Source: Embiotoca jacksoni | Lineage: Eukaryota > Chordata > Actinopteri > Embiotocidae | Direction of reading: 5' to 3' | Assembly (NCBI GenBank): GCA_022577435.1 | Contig: JAKOON010000106.1 | Location: forward strand, 53,501 to 117,500 | DNA length: 64,000 bases | In this document: positions 13,101 to 25,191 of the stretch, piece by piece | How the letters are laid out: the number at the start of each line of letters is the position of its first letter | Position numbering within the stretch: the first letter of the stretch is position 1 | The notes under the pieces: generated by a model | Told to the model about the DNA's origin: nothing | The model's database searches: none | What the model saw: only the letters and a program-made list of their open reading frames with translations | Translations under genes and position numbers: made by a program

Positions 13101-15620
13101 TGCTGCCTTCATTGTTTGTCCTTTTTTTTTTTAGCTCAATTGTTGCCTGAGTGTCCTGAAGAACTTCTTAATGGAGGCATTTCCTCCCGCCGCAGACCGA
13201 CGGATGAAGACGTCGGCAGAAGCAAAAGGTTTAAATTTAAAAAGCTGCATTTTGGTGCAGAAGTGTCTTAAAGCTGCAATACCACCGAGGGCCACTAGAG
13301 GTCGGCTCCAAACAGCCTCCATAGACTCACATTCAACTTCTCATCAAATTCAACGTAATGCAGGAAATACAAAGATCAACATCGAAGTTCTGAAAACAAA
13401 CTCTACGTGACTAAAATTATTAAAATATTAACTTAACATCAAACAAAAACATTAACCTCCGTGACCTCTGACCTTTCCGTCAACGTCAGCAAACAACGTC
13501 ACAACTCGTGACCTCGATGGAACATTTAGAGTTCCCGACGTGGTGAACACCACAAGAGGGCGCCGTTCATACGGACTCTCCTCCACAGATTTCTGGTGCG
13601 TCGTGCTTCGTAACCTGTTGCAGTTTTTCAGACTTCACGGAGCCGAATAACCGTTTCACAGTTTGTTTCACAGTCAAATTAAATGTAAATGTTGTAAAAT
13701 GAGAGTTTTTAAATGAAGTCATATGTTTGGACAGCGTTGCTCCGTCGGCCCTCCTCCTCGTGCAGAAGTGAAACATTCGTCTGAAAGCGGGATTAAACGT
13801 TCTGATTCTTATCAGAACGTTTAAACATGATCTGTTTTATCTTTTTGTTTAGTTTTTTTTTTACACTCAAACTGATAAGACGGGGACTTTCAGTTGGCTG
13901 TTTTTTGCGTTTGGTGTGGAGCTCAGCACCAACGCTGCCTCCCGCTCTTTCTTTATCTTCTGCTCGCGATACAAATATACGAGTGCGGCCCGACCGCCGA
14001 GGCCACAACTGACTTCCTGTTCAGTGAGTTTCAGCCCGTTGCTGCAGTGACACAAAACAGCCTTTAAAAAAATATATAATACAAAAAAATAAAAAAAACC
14101 ACGACGCCGCGTCGATGTCCTTCGATTTACAATCGCTGTGACGGTAAACACTTTTTTTTTGTTGTTGGAGCCCGGAAGCTCTTCGGCTCTGCGGGTTGCA
14201 TCATGCAGTTGTTGCCCAACGTGACATTTTAGATGAGCGGCGGAACTTCGTGTTCTCACTTTTAAAAGCTCCACGAGTCACAACAGACGCTGCGACAGCA
14301 GCTGAGTGGCATCGAGCTGTCAATCACGCCTGCCAGAAGATTCTCAAGTTTTAACGCCACGATCCTTCAGATGATTTTTGCTGTTTGAGTTTATATCCCA
14401 TAATTAGTTTGGCTTCTCGCAGAACGACGCGCAAAACGTGATTTCGCCACGCTTTGGGCTGCGGAGGCGTCGGGTTCGGGAGATGCCCACGTTTCTCTCC
14501 TGTTGTTTTTTTCTTCCTTAAACCCCCCCAACCACGTGTTTCAGCTAAATGTTTCATTTTCCTGTAAGTGGCTCAAAATAGGTTTTATTTTCATCCACGA
14601 CAGGAAAACGTGTAACTTTTACGCCTGGACAGCGCAAAGCGTGACTATTTCACGTTTACTGTCGTTTAAAAATGTGACTTAAATGATTAAATCATCAGAA
14701 TTGTTGGTGACTCATCAATCTGTTGATTAATTGTCTACAATCTTGTTTTAATCTGTTTGTCAGGGAGACTTTTTAACATTATAGCTGACAGATTAGTTTG
14801 TAAATTAGACGTGTTTTAAAGGTGCAGTTTGATTGAACGTGAATGAAGGACGAGCAGGTTTGAATCCAGGAAGTTGGTTTTTTTTTTTTCGTGTGTCAAC
14901 AAACTGTCGCCTGTTTTTCACTGACAGGAGCAACATTAGCTTTCGTTAGCCGACCTTCAGTCCACTTTCAGCTCTGGTTGGGTCTCAACCAACAACCTGA
15001 GAATATCGGTGACGATCTGCCGATATTTTACTGCGAGTTTATCAGATGTATTTTTAATATACAAATATTGACGATTGCAGCTTTAAACCCAGAATTAATG
15101 CGAACTTTGAATTAAATTGAGAGCTTTTTTTTAGACCTCGTCATAAATATTATCTTTGTAATTCATTCATAGTTAAGATGATAAAATAAAGATGAGCTTT
15201 ACATCGTCAGACTTACATCAATGAACTTTTCAGCGTTCTCTTTGTTACGATTAATCTGACGAATATTTTCTCAATTAAACTAAAAAACTGTTGAAAACCA
15301 CCAAACACTGAAATGTAAGACGAGGATTTATTTTGCTTGAAAAATAAAATATCAAAGTAATTTCAGATTAATTCGTTATTGTCTGTACATGTTTCCTGCT
15401 ACTCAAAATCTGAATTTTATTTTAAGATTTTATTTTAAGATATTTTCAATAACAATAACAGGCAAAATAAAATAACAGGTCAGAAAGAAAATATATAACT
15501 CTTCTGATCTCAGATCAGTTTATAATCATTTAATCATTTTAAAGCAGCAGATTGTCATTTTTTTTAATCTGTGAAGAAGAGGCTGATTTATATTTTAAAA
15601 TGTTCAGAGGGCTGATGTAG

Positions 15621-15656
<36 letters not shown>

Positions 15657-17526
15657 GTTGTTATTTAGTGACTGATGTTAACAGCTCAGGATTTATGATT
15701 ATAACGTGAATTTTGGTGAGAAACCAGGTTGATTTGACGGTTTGTGGGCTTCTTTGTGTTTTTAAGGTTTTTCAGCTTTCAGTTGGCTCCTGTTTCTGTT
15801 CGACTGCGTTTCAATAAACATGTGAAGATGAACGTGAGGAGGATCTTAAATGAAACCCACTCAGCGGTGGGTCAGAGATCGAGTTGTGCAAGGCGCAGCC
15901 CTTTGTGCTCACCACGTCTGAAACGAGCAGCAGAAAGGAGAAGTAAAAGTGGATTTTTGCAGCTGCTGCGCAAACAGCGGTGCGGTTTGCACAGCTTAGA
16001 GGCCGCAGAGGGCCTCCTGTCCCTCCGCAGCCAGAACCGAGTTCAAACCGAGAACCTGGTCCACTCCGGTTCTGCCTGCCCAGCTTTTGCAACCTGTTTT
16101 TTTTTTTGTTTTTTTTTTCTGGTCCAGGCAGCGGAAATGTGTGCGGAAAGTCTGAGGTTTGAGACAGGAAGCCTGCAGAGTTCAGATAACGACACCTGAC
16201 AAGTGCTCCCGTTTGCTGCTATAAATTATTCTTAAAATAACCTCGAACACAATCTACAGCGACAGAGAGCAGGAGAATAATCATCTGGACAAAAATCATT
16301 CACAAACAATAAGTTAGAAAGTAACCTGAAATAAAAAAAAACTTTGATAAATACTGTAATAACTGATTTAAAGTTTAGGCCTAATCTTTTTCAGCACTGG
16401 TCATTTAATTAGCTTTTCACTGTTTTTTGTTTAGTTTTTTTATGTCATAATAAAAGAAAATTACGTAACACCGTTTAACGTCAAAAAACGCCCCGTAAAA
16501 ATGTTAGAAATTAAATAAATGAGTGAATCATTGGTGAGCCTCTTTTTTTTTTCCAAATACTAGTTTTCAAAAAGATTCAGTAAGACGTGAATATTCTGGT
16601 TGAAATATGAAGCAATTCGTTGTAAGAGTCATATTTTAACAAATTAGAAAATGTCTGTTTTGACGCTGCGTCGGTTTCTGCTGAGTTCACGGATAAAAGT
16701 GCAAAATTACTTTATTGCAGAAATAAAGATAAAAGCCTTCAGGCCCCGTGTTCCGTACGAATTCGTTAAGAGGAAAAAAAAAAATCGATTTAAATTCGTG
16801 CATAATCAGATAAAATATCTGCCTTTTCCTCTCATTGCGCAACAATCAGTTTTCGACGTTAATATCGTGAAAATATAGTTTTCGACGTTGAAGCGCGAGG
16901 ACGGAGGCCTCGAGACGGTTCACGGCGCCGGTGGTCGTCAGCAGGAGACAAACAGGTGTAGCTGTGATGGCAGAAATGTGAAATACCCGTCATCTGATGG
17001 AAATGGATCCCCGGGCTCCGGTTTGATCCGTGGTGCCTTCAGGGACACCTGCCGTGTGGCGGCCCAGTAACGTCCTGCGTCCCCTCATTATTACCCTCCG
17101 GTAAAGAAAGTAAAAGTGTGTTCCTAAATGTTCAGTAACTTCGGGCTTCTGTCTGGTTCTGCTGCTGCTGCTGCAGCTCCGCGAGCTGCGCCGGTTTAAA
17201 AGCAGCAAATCTAAAATAAAAACCCGCGCGTTTGTGGAAATCCTCTTTTTTTTTGACGCGCGGAAGCGGCCACCAATTAGTGTTTTTATGTGAGTGTAAA
17301 GATGTAGCGGTTAGTTGTGTTATTATCGAGCCGACATACAACCACGAACGGGAAGGAAGAGGAAATTTTGTAGAAGGAAAGAGTGGGGAGCTCGCATCAC
17401 CGCCTCGCCTCTCTCACTCCGCAGACGCAGCGCTGCCGGTGTGGGTGGCCGCCGCCGCCGCCGCCGCCGCCTCCACCGGAGCGCCACGAGCGCACCGAGC
17501 AAACCTACCTTTATCGTACAGTCCAT
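1168..17526 (-). CDS. fli1b: Fli1-type ETS transcription factor, probably fli1b (9 coding exons)
   Basis: Nuclear DNA-binding activator of the ERG/FLI subfamily, which acts in endothelial and blood development. Coding exons (high to low): 17509-17526 (start, MDCTIK), 11111-11310, 10015-10181, 5333-5536, 4778-4855, 3162-3230, 3016-3078, 2282-2329 and 1168-1691. All junctions are GT/AG and the phases close to 1371 nt, 456 aa; human FLI1 is 452. Exon 4 encodes the Pointed/SAM domain (about residues 129-196, [17 protein letters not shown]). The last exon encodes the ETS domain (about 282-368, with [15 protein letters not shown] and [12 protein letters not shown]) and ends SHLSSYY, as FLI1 ends in SHLGSYY. 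The small exons at 4778-2282 match the FLI1 region between the two domains, including [16 protein letters not shown]. fli1b rather than fli1a is inferred from the adjacent etv2, the arrangement known in zebrafish. Intron 1 is about 6.2 kb. Confidence 0.93.
4018..4540. repeat. Dispersed repeat family A, rearranged copy
   Basis: Positions 4018-4110 match the end of family A in reverse ('ccactaggggctggctcc'). Positions 4290-4540 match its start in forward orientation ('gttcggagcaggaagtgaccatatttgga', 'gaggagccagcggtggatctgacc'). The copy is therefore rearranged around the CRE-like array and diverged from the younger copies. Confidence 0.65.
4196..4290. repeat. Short tandem array of CRE-like TGACGTCATCA units in a fli1b intron
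   Basis: About five successive roughly 18-bp units of the type 'cagtgacgtcatcaac' occur in the intron between the exons at 4778 and 3230. Several units contain the perfect palindrome TGACGTCA, the consensus site for CREB/ATF factors; others carry the one-base variant TGATGTCA. The array sits at the edge of a family A repeat copy that continues to about 4540, so it may be repeat-derived rather than selected. Confidence 0.7.
5778..6880. mobile_element. Degenerate Tc1/mariner-like DNA transposon remnant
   Basis: This begins with the terminal motif 'acaaccccaattacaaagacgttggga' that is very common in fish genomes, followed by the typical 'atttgcaaatcatg' block. A second copy lies at about 18490-19300 in a different state of decay. 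On the minus strand the reading frame at 6163-6585 contains a [10 protein letters not shown] segment, the hallmark end of a DDE transposase domain. No intact transposase is present. Assignment to Tc1/mariner rests on that motif and on memory of the terminus. Confidence 0.6.
6880..8500. other. AT-rich intron sequence of fli1b
   Basis: No exon is supported within the large intron between the Pointed exon (5536) and the exon at 10015. The stretch 7260-7620 is strongly AT-rich with repeated 'taaaataaa' patterns. A related segment recurs at about 24480-24900 and 28400-28700 ('gttatgggggaggggaaagtgaagacg', 'aacctgcgaactcgtaaataaagc'), so it is a dispersed repeat of unknown class. Confidence 0.55.
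8512..9016 (+). repeat. Dispersed repeat family A, nearly complete copy
   Basis: A roughly 0.5-kb unit shared almost base for base with copies at 9430-9975, 12010-12455, 23550-23900 and (reversed) 60150-60525. Conserved blocks are 'gaccatatttggacgagctgggggagg', 'cctgtcaatcaaacagacacgccccc', 'gaatgggagtctatggagcc' and 'gacctctagtggcactcgctgg'. Its frame starting '[13 protein letters not shown]' stays open in the young copies. No transposase homology is recognised, so this looks like a non-autonomous DNA element or SINE-like unit. Confidence 0.8.
9430..9975 (+). repeat. Dispersed repeat family A, complete copy
   Basis: Same unit as at 8512-9016, with only scattered substitutions between the two. 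It ends with 'cagacccggaagccacgcccacttttacatccagtctgtgg', about 40 bases from the fli1b exon whose donor lies at 10014. The similarity of these two neighbouring copies suggests recent activity or local conversion. Confidence 0.8.
12010..12455 (+). repeat. Dispersed repeat family A, copy lacking its extreme left end
   Basis: Begins at 'ggagcaggaagtgaccatatttgga' and continues to 'ctgatcc' in fli1b intron 1. It has the same conserved blocks and the same open frame starting at 12248 as the copies at 8.5 and 9.4 kb. A short reversed fragment of the same family lies at 13255-13345 ('ccgagggccactagaggtcggctcc'). Confidence 0.8.
12456..17500. other. fli1b intron 1, no further exons recognised
   Basis: About 5 kb without a supported exon on either strand. 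It contains a reversed family A fragment at 13255-13345, a (TTA)n run at 15627-15656, a short GTT-rich run after it, and a (CCG)n run at 17451-17472 just inside the donor of fli1b exon 1. Open frames in this stretch are short and show no family signature. Intronic enhancers are possible but cannot be recognised by eye. Confidence 0.6.
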
Positions 17527-17765
17527 CGCAGCCGCCGCGCGCTCTCTGGCATTTAGTCGTTTTGTGGATGTTCCCGCTAATTTCGCCTCTAACCTCACTT
17601 CAATTCCTGCACGGCTGCATTGGCTCTATGGCGCAAACCATTGCAGCTACAATTTTTTTCACTCGCAGACCATAACCGGATGGCAGGTTTTTTTCTCTCT
17701 CTCTCGCGCGCGCTCTCTCTCTCTCTCTCACCCTGTAAATTGGGAAGTGAAGTCACTCTGACACC
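17527..17765 (-). promoter_or_regulatory. Probable 5' UTR and promoter of the fli1-type gene
   Basis: The sequence directly upstream of the fli1b start codon (17524-17526) is CpG-rich near the ATG. It then runs into a CT/GC-rich simple tract at 17696-17729 (GA-rich on the coding strand). GA-rich tracts are common in vertebrate promoters. No TATA box is evident, so the transcription start cannot be placed. Confidence 0.45.
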
Positions 17766-18489
17766 AAGCAGCTTCTCATGAAACCAGCAGCTCGGGAGGA
17801 AAAACAAAAAGCAGCGTCCTCACATTCACAAGGGAACTTTCAGTCTGCAGTTTGACCTCACAAATGTTCGGAACCAGTTTGGACCCAAACGGAGCTGCTG
17901 TCCAAGTGACACATTACAAAAATATCCATTAAATTAGAAACATCAATAATGAGAATAATGAGAATAAACTGTATTTGTAAGAGCACCTTAGAAATGCAGC
18001 TGGAAGTTCTTCACAGCAGGAAAATGACTCGCACATACAGAGGAACATTCAAACATACAGAACACAAATAGAGTTGAAATATAAAATAAAGCATCAGACT
18101 GTTTACATGTACTTAAAGCAGAGGGGCCGCTGATGCATCATGGGAAATGTAGTTCAAACGGGGAAAAGAAGAAGAGGACTCGAGTTTCCTGCTTCTCACC
18201 AAACAAACGCAGTAAAGTTCCAAACTCACAACACAACCACACATCAGTTATTATCTCATACATGAAACGAAGCTCAACGCGCTGCAGAGAAAATATTAAA
18301 ACAAAGACTAAGTTAGCAATTAAAAAACATCATAAACCTTTTATAAAAGTAGAAAGAATTAGTATCAACTTAGAAGCAATAATGTTTTAAAAAGATAAAA
18401 TGACTAAATCAAAAATAAGTTTTCAGCTGTTTCTTGAAATTATTAACAGAAGTTGCTCTTCTAACAAAAACAGAAGACCATGTTGGGAA

Positions 18490-19300
18490 TTCAACCGTTT
18501 CCACAAAACGTTGGGACGCTGTGTAAAATGTTAATAAAATCTGAATTGGATGATTTGCAAATCACTTGAACCCATATTACATTTAAACTATAAACCAAAG
18601 ACAACATTTAAAATGTCAAACGTGAAATTTTATTGTTTAATGAAAAATATCTGCTCATTTTGATTTTGACGTTTAATAAAAGTTGTGACAGGATCAACAA
18701 AAGATGGAAAAGTTGTGTAATGTTAAAAAATAAACACCTGGTGGAACATCTGACTACTAATCAGGTTACCATGGCAACAGATCAGTAACATGATTGGGTA
18801 TAAAAGATGAATTCAGAGAGGCGGAGTCTCTCAGCAGTGAAGATGGGGAGAGGTTCATCACTCTGAAAGACTGTGTTGGAAAACAGTTCAACAATCTAAG
18901 AATAATGTTCCTCAACGTAAAACTACAAAGAATTAGTGGATTTCATCGTCTACGGTTCATAATATCATTAAAAGATTCAGAGAATCTGGAGAAATCTCTG
19001 AACACAAGGGACAAGGCTGGAAACCAATATTGGATGGTGGTGATCTTCGGGCCCTCAGGCAGCACTGCATTAAAAACACACTATTCTGGAGTGGAAATCA
19101 CTGCATGGGCTCAGGAACACTTGTGAAAACCATCGTCTGTGAACACTGTTTATCGCTGCGTCCACAAATGATGTTAAAACTCTCCAAAGAAGAAACCAGA
19201 TAGAAACATGATCCAGGTTAAAGAGGAGAGGGACCATCCAGCTCGTTATCAGCTCAGTTCTAAAGCCAGCACCCTGAACTGGTGAGCAGCTGAAATCAGG
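18490..19300. mobile_element. Tc1/mariner-like remnant, second copy
   Basis: Starts with 'cgttgggacgctgtgtaaaatgttaataaaa' and the 'gatttgcaaatcacttgaa' block, and continues with 'ggtataaaagatgaattcagagaggcgg'. It matches the element at 5778-6880 in part. The translated stretch at 18794-19126 contains W-A-Q-E-H patterns also seen in the inverted-repeat elements at 48.3, 54.5 and 59.6 kb. It is degenerate and internally deleted, with no intact transposase. Confidence 0.6.
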
Positions 19301-19950
19301 AAATAACGTGCCAGAAAAAAAACAATATTATCATCCACCTCTTCAAAACCTATTTAAGTTGTTTTTTTTTCTTTGAACAATTAAACTTCACTTTCAGTTT
19401 AAAATATGGAGAAAAAAAAAACACATTTTTAAAGACATTTATAACATCTTGACCATTTCCAGCCATTTTTAATCTCCAACCATCTTCAGTGTGATCTGGA
19501 CTCTAACACCAGGCAGTTAGTTCTAGTTCTGGTTCTGGTTCTGGTTGGAGTTGTTCCTCGTGGACCTTAAACACTTGTTGCTGTTTGTTCATTTAGAATC
19601 TGCTTTTCCACGTTTTTGGACCATTTCACACGGAGATGGTGAAAACTGACCGGAAATTGGATTGTTTTAATTGATTTGTTTTGATGAAAACGCACCAAAG
19701 TCTTTTAAGAAACTTCTAGAAACCTGCTGCTGTGAGGCCGAACCTCCGAGTCTGTTTGGATGTAAACATATTTCTGCTGATTTAATGGATTTAAAATAAA
19801 AACTAAAGATGTATAAGGTGACCTGCTCGTAACCTGAAAACTCTTCTTGTATTGATTTCTGGGCAGATCGACCGTCACGGTTTACTTTAACTACGTAACC
19901 CTCCGCGGTGGATTCCTGAGTGCAGTTTACTGCACACGACGTTAATCACT

Positions 19951-19953
<3 letters not shown>

Positions 19954-20024
<71 letters not shown>

Positions 20025-20114
20025 TTATCCCGGATTGTGTCCTCGTCTCGAGGCGGGGCTCCCAATCACGACTCCCGGCTCCGCGCACGACTTCACCCGG
20101 CTGCACTTCTCCAG

Positions 20115-20171
<57 letters not shown>

Positions 20172-20257
20172 CGAGCTGTTTGTTTATCCAGGGCTCCAGC
20201 CTCTCGCTTATCTCCTGCAGCCACTCACGCCGTGATTTCAGACTTTCTTCGGCGGCT

Positions 20258-20336
<79 letters not shown>
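19954..20336. repeat. Cluster of three long (TG)n microsatellites
   Basis: Nearly pure TG dinucleotide tracts occur at 19954-20019, 20115-20164 and 20263-20337. They are separated by unique GC-rich segments of about 100 bp. Such alternating purine-pyrimidine tracts can adopt Z-DNA in vitro. They lie in the interval shared by fli1b and etv2. Predicted proteins made of C-V repeats across this stretch are artefacts. Confidence 0.95.
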
Positions 20337-20339
<3 letters not shown>

Positions 20340-21513
20340 CTCTCTCGGTCCATTGTTTTGATTGTTTTGTCGAATGGTTTCTAAAGATACAGAGATTTTT
20401 GTTCTTCTTCTTCCTCCCACCTCATTAACGGCTGTGATTTCAAAAGGCTTGACTTCATGTCCAGACTGTCCGGAGAGAAAAAGCTCTCTGGAAGAGTTTA
20501 ATCATCAATTCTGCTGCTACGAGTATTGATCGCGTTGGTAACAGCTCCGGAAACAGAACAACGACACTGTGATATTTGTGTTTATATTATTTATTATACA
20601 TTATTTATTTTCATCTATGAATTTTTTTTCTTAAAGCTGCAACTAAAATGATTTCCATCACCATTTCATCACTTATTTTTTTTCTCCATCAATCATTTCC
20701 GCCGGTATTAAAGGTTCAACCGGTTCCAGGACTTCTATCTGCAGTTGCAAGCCGGTATCACTGCAAAGCGTGAAATAGACACGCCATCTCCACTGCGTGA
20801 GATAGCCATACTGTGGGAGGTGACCACGTTTTTCTTGTGGTGTTTCTGTTGTTGTTGTTGTTGTTGTTGTTGTTCCCTAAAGTTTCATTTTCGTGTCCAA
20901 ATAGGTTTCATTTTCGTCCACTACATGAAAATGTGTAACTTTCACGCCTTGACAGTGCCAAAGCGTGACTATTTCACGTTTAAGGTTATTTAAAAAATGT
21001 GACTTAAATGATTAATCATCAGAATTGTTGGTGACTCATCAATCTATCGATGAACCGTCTGCAATCTTGTTTTATTCTGTTTGTCAGGGAGACTTTTTAA
21101 TGTCATATCTGACAGATTAGTTCGTAAATTCGAAGTATTTTTAAGGAGCAGTTTGATCGTGATGTTATTAATCGGTTTGTTGGTCCTAGAAGAGATTTTA
21201 AGCAGCGAATCAACATGACTTTTTATGCCCGATGACCAATATTTATTTGAACATTGAGCACCTTTAACAGGAAGTTTATTGTATTACTTTTTGGTATTTA
21301 GTAATTTCCCTTTAAGCGATCAATAAAGTGATCGATCTATTTTCTGTTCCACTTCCTGCCGATGATTGAGATTACAAGATATGGAAATATTTTTGTACCT
21401 TTCTGAGAAACTAAATTGACCTTCTTCTTTTTCTTCTTATTGTTATTTTTCTTATTAATATTATAGAAATAGACAAAGGTGTGCTTGTTTTACTCGCCAG
21501 CACACCTGTGATG

Positions 21514-21545
<32 letters not shown>

Positions 21546-22307
21546 GTAATAATAATACCTAGAAATGATAATAAACCCCTTTAGTGTGTGTTTGTGTATT
21601 TTTATCTTCACACAATAAACTTGCAGACATCAAGTTCCCCAAACCAGTGTTTACAAAATGTTTTTTATTTCCTTTCATTTAAATTGGATCCGATGTGTTT
21701 TATTATTATTATTTTAACGTTAGTTTGTCGGCAAACAGCTGCCACATTTTTTTTTACATTTTTTATTTAATCCCTTTGATTTATATAATTAATAAATAAC
21801 TACAGTTTCTGAGTATGTAGTTAATTTGATGTCACGTTCAAAAGCTGTGCACAAAGGTACGTTTGTTTTCCACACCAGCGTACGAGTAGCCATTTTTCAC
21901 CATTTTCTTATTACAAATGACACAGACGTTTCCTCCTCTCTTTAATTTCCTTCATTACATTTAATTTAATTTAATTATTTTTAAAATCTCTGTTGAACAA
22001 AGTGCTGCCATATTTTTATTAAATTTTTTCACCCCGTCCTTATATCCTCATCACTTACAGAAACATTTGTTCCCTCTTCTTGTTTTCTTCCCTAAAATGT
22101 AATGATCTGCATTTCATTATTTTAAAGTAATCAAGTTTAATATCACGTGATGCAATATTTTTTATTCTTTTCATCACTTTTTTTTTTAGTTTTGACAGAT
22201 AAATTTCCTCCTTAGATGACATTAGAAACACGAAGGTACGTTTGTTTTCTACACCAGACACACTTTTCTACACGTTCTTTATTCAGATGTGTGTAGATGT
22301 GTGTGTG

Positions 22308-22342
<35 letters not shown>

Positions 22343-22432
22343 CTCTTTTATGAATGAGTGTTTGGTTTAGTCACGACGCACCGCGGGCCACGCCTCCCCC
22401 TCCCCCCTCCCCCGCCCACCTCCCCGCGCCCG

Positions 22433-22440
22433 CTTATAAC
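22433..22440 (+). promoter_or_regulatory. Candidate TATA-like element of etv2
   Basis: The motif CTTATAAC lies about 55 bases upstream of the predicted start codon at 22489, inside a short GC-rich stretch ('cccgcgcccgcttataacgggtccc'). Position and context fit a core promoter with a very short 5' UTR. A further upstream noncoding exon cannot be excluded. Confidence 0.4.
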
Positions 22441-22488
22441 GGGTCCCGGGCCGCGCAGACACCGACACTCTGCCGTAGGTGTGAGGAC

Positions 22489-23008
22489 ATGTACTGGGAC
22501 ACCGCGATCAAACCGGGAGACTCGAAATCAAAGGTGGGCGTCCGACTTTTATTGATTAATAAGAAAGAAAAGAAAATGACGTGTTTGATTCATAATACAG
22601 TTTTAAATTCTCCTGGAAGATTTTAAATAAGATGTTGCAGGACCCAAAAGTCGCAGCGTTTCATCTCGGATTTATCTTGAATGTGTGTCTCTGTTTTCTG
22701 ATATTAATATTAATAATAATAATAGAGATATTAGAGACCATCTGTGACTGTACACTACATTCGTGCTGATGAAAGTGCTTCTGATCCGGATTCAGATGGA
22801 GGTCTGCCAGACTGGATTCTACTCGGAGGACTTCAGGACGCAGGAAGTACCGGCCGGGTTCGACTTTGCATCTTACGGTGAGTTCGGTATCCGTGGTGCC
22901 GCTCCGGTACGGGGGGGGGCGGCGCCTTTTAGACAGGCTTTTTATTTCTGTGTGTGTGCACGGTCTGTTTCCTGTGGACCTGAGCAGCTGAAGGACAGAA
23001 AGAAAAAT

Positions 23009-23072
<64 letters not shown>

Positions 23073-25157
23073 TCATCACATCTGTCAGGGCACCTCTGGA
23101 TGAGACCTTGACATCGGTAGGGTGGTGGGGTGGGATTGGGGGTGGGGGGTCGGGTTGAAGACCTCCCCGTCTTCCCTAATCCTTTCCTCCAGACTTCCTC
23201 CTCTAACAGATTTAGAGTCCCCCCCCCCCTCCTCCTCCTCCTCTTCCTCCTCATCCCTCCATCACTTCTCTGTCACACTCCCTCCACTGGTGTTTCCTCC
23301 TCACTCTTCCTCCCCCCCACCCTCCATTGTTTCCTGTCTTCATGACTGTGTTGTTTTTTTTGTTTTGTGCCGAGCTCAGCTTTCATGCCCCCCCCCCCCC
23401 CCCCCCCCCCCCCAGTCCCGGAGAGCTGTCGTGGTCTGTAGCGCGATGTTTGAAGTAAAAAAGAAAAAGGATGCGATTTGGGACAGTACACTTCTTTTTT
23501 ATAGCTTCTTCTTCTTTCTTTAGTGGGCGGAGCCTTAGGATGTTTACATCATCATCATCTTTAGCTGTAACCTGACTGCACCACAGGCCTGTCAATCAAA
23601 CAGACACGCCCCCAAAAACAGGTCTTCTTGAATCTTCTTTTCTAATGAATGAGGGATTATTTTCAGATGGACCTCCAGAAAACTAATAAGAAGGAGTGAC
23701 TTTAGCTAACAACACCGAGATAACTGATGGACACATTTTATTCACTTTGGATTTGATGAGAGAAGTTGAATGGGAGTCTATGGAGCCGGAGGCTTTTTGG
23801 AGCCGACCTCTAGTGGCACTCGCTGGGATTGCAGCTGAAGGCCTCATTTTTCAGACCTGGAAGCTAGGAACACTTTTTTATATCCAGTCTCACCAGTCCT
23901 CACCGTCTGACCGGACGCTGAGGACCGCCTCCGTCCTGCCTACACCTTCATCACTGACTCCACCCGTCTGTGTCGTGTTTAACCTGCAGACTGTGAAGAC
24001 CTGTCTTTTCTGTTAGACAGTAAAGCGTCCGTCCAGCAGCAGTACGCAGCAGACAGCAGCTACCCGAAGGCCTCCCACCCCTACGACACCAAAGGTAGCA
24101 CCTTCTCAGATGATGATGACGATGATGATGATGTCGCTGCTGTTTACAAAAAAATACAAAAATTGATCTGATGTTTGTGTCCTCAGTGAGCAGCAGTGAT
24201 GGTTCCCTCTTCAACCTGGACTCATACCAGGAGTTCAACTGGTGGGCTTCATATCCACACGGTGAGTCTGACATCACTCAGACCATCCTGGAATATCCTG
24301 GAGATAAAACTGTAATATTCTCCCTGCAGTATTTTTTCTATCTGCTGTTATCGAACTTGTTTGCTGAGCTTTTTTTTTTTTTTTTAATCTCCTTCCTTCA
24401 CCAACATGCCGTTTGTTTTTTTTTGAAGAAGCTTTGGCTCAAAAACAACAACTTGGAAAAAAAGAAAGAAAAAGAAAGCCTAAATGTAAAGTTTGTCAAA
24501 TTTATGTATTTAATAGAACACATATTAAAATACAAAATAAAATAAAAATAAATGAAAACAAATATAAATGTAAACAAAAAAAGTGTAGAAAAAAAATCAT
24601 TTTAAATCAATAATTTAAAAACAAATAGAAATAATCTCACATTACGTAAAATCAAAATAATCTAGATTAAATTAATACAAAATTTAACAAAATAATAAAA
24701 TATAAATGTGCAAATTTATATGTATTTTTAAACATTTTTATTTCAGATTTTATTTTTGTATGTTATGGGGGGAGGGGAAAGTGAAGACGTTTAACATTTA
24801 TATTTAAGAAGAAATATTTAAATCAGCTTGTTGTTTTTTGTTTTGTCCTGAAAACCTGCGAACTCGTAAATAAAGCGCACAAACTGCCGGGAATAAAAAT
24901 CACGTTTTGATTTTTCTTTACAAACGTGGTGAATAAACGGTTTCTGACGTCCACATACAGATACTATATGTTCTGTATAAATATATATTTGTTAACGGTG
25001 ACCTCAGCGGTGACATCAGGGCCGACGCAGGTCACATGACTTGCGCATGTAAAACCCAGCAGCTGTTAGAAACACTGCAGGTTATTTTCCTGCTGTAAAA
25101 CACTCGGAGCTGCATGTCTTGTATGAAAGGTGCTCCACAAATAAAGATTATTCTTAC

Positions 25158-25191
<34 letters not shown>

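Larger units (their letters stand above)
17766..22430. other. Shared upstream region between fli1b and etv2
   Basis: About 4.7 kb separates two divergent ETS genes, and no coding exon is supported. It holds a dispersed repeat tail at 17960-18060 ('aactgtatttgtaagagcacctt'), the second Tc1/mariner-like remnant at about 18490-19300, three long (TG)n tracts at 19954-20336, a (TA)n stretch at 21516-21547 and a further (TG)n at 22288-22341. Segment 20880-21130 echoes 14580-14810 in fli1b intron 1 ('aaatgattaaatcatcagaattgttggtgactcatcaatct'), so these are diverged repeat copies. Confidence 0.6.

Noticed and set aside
17323..17598. 91-codon minus-strand protein with Arg-rich tail
   Set aside because: Only its MDCTIK segment is real (fli1b exon 1). 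The rest is 5' UTR and (CCG)n intron sequence after the GTAGG donor.
19920..20428. Cys-Val repeat proteins
   Set aside because: Translation of (TG)n microsatellites; the same holds at 22700-23250, 57914-58274 and 62851-63093.
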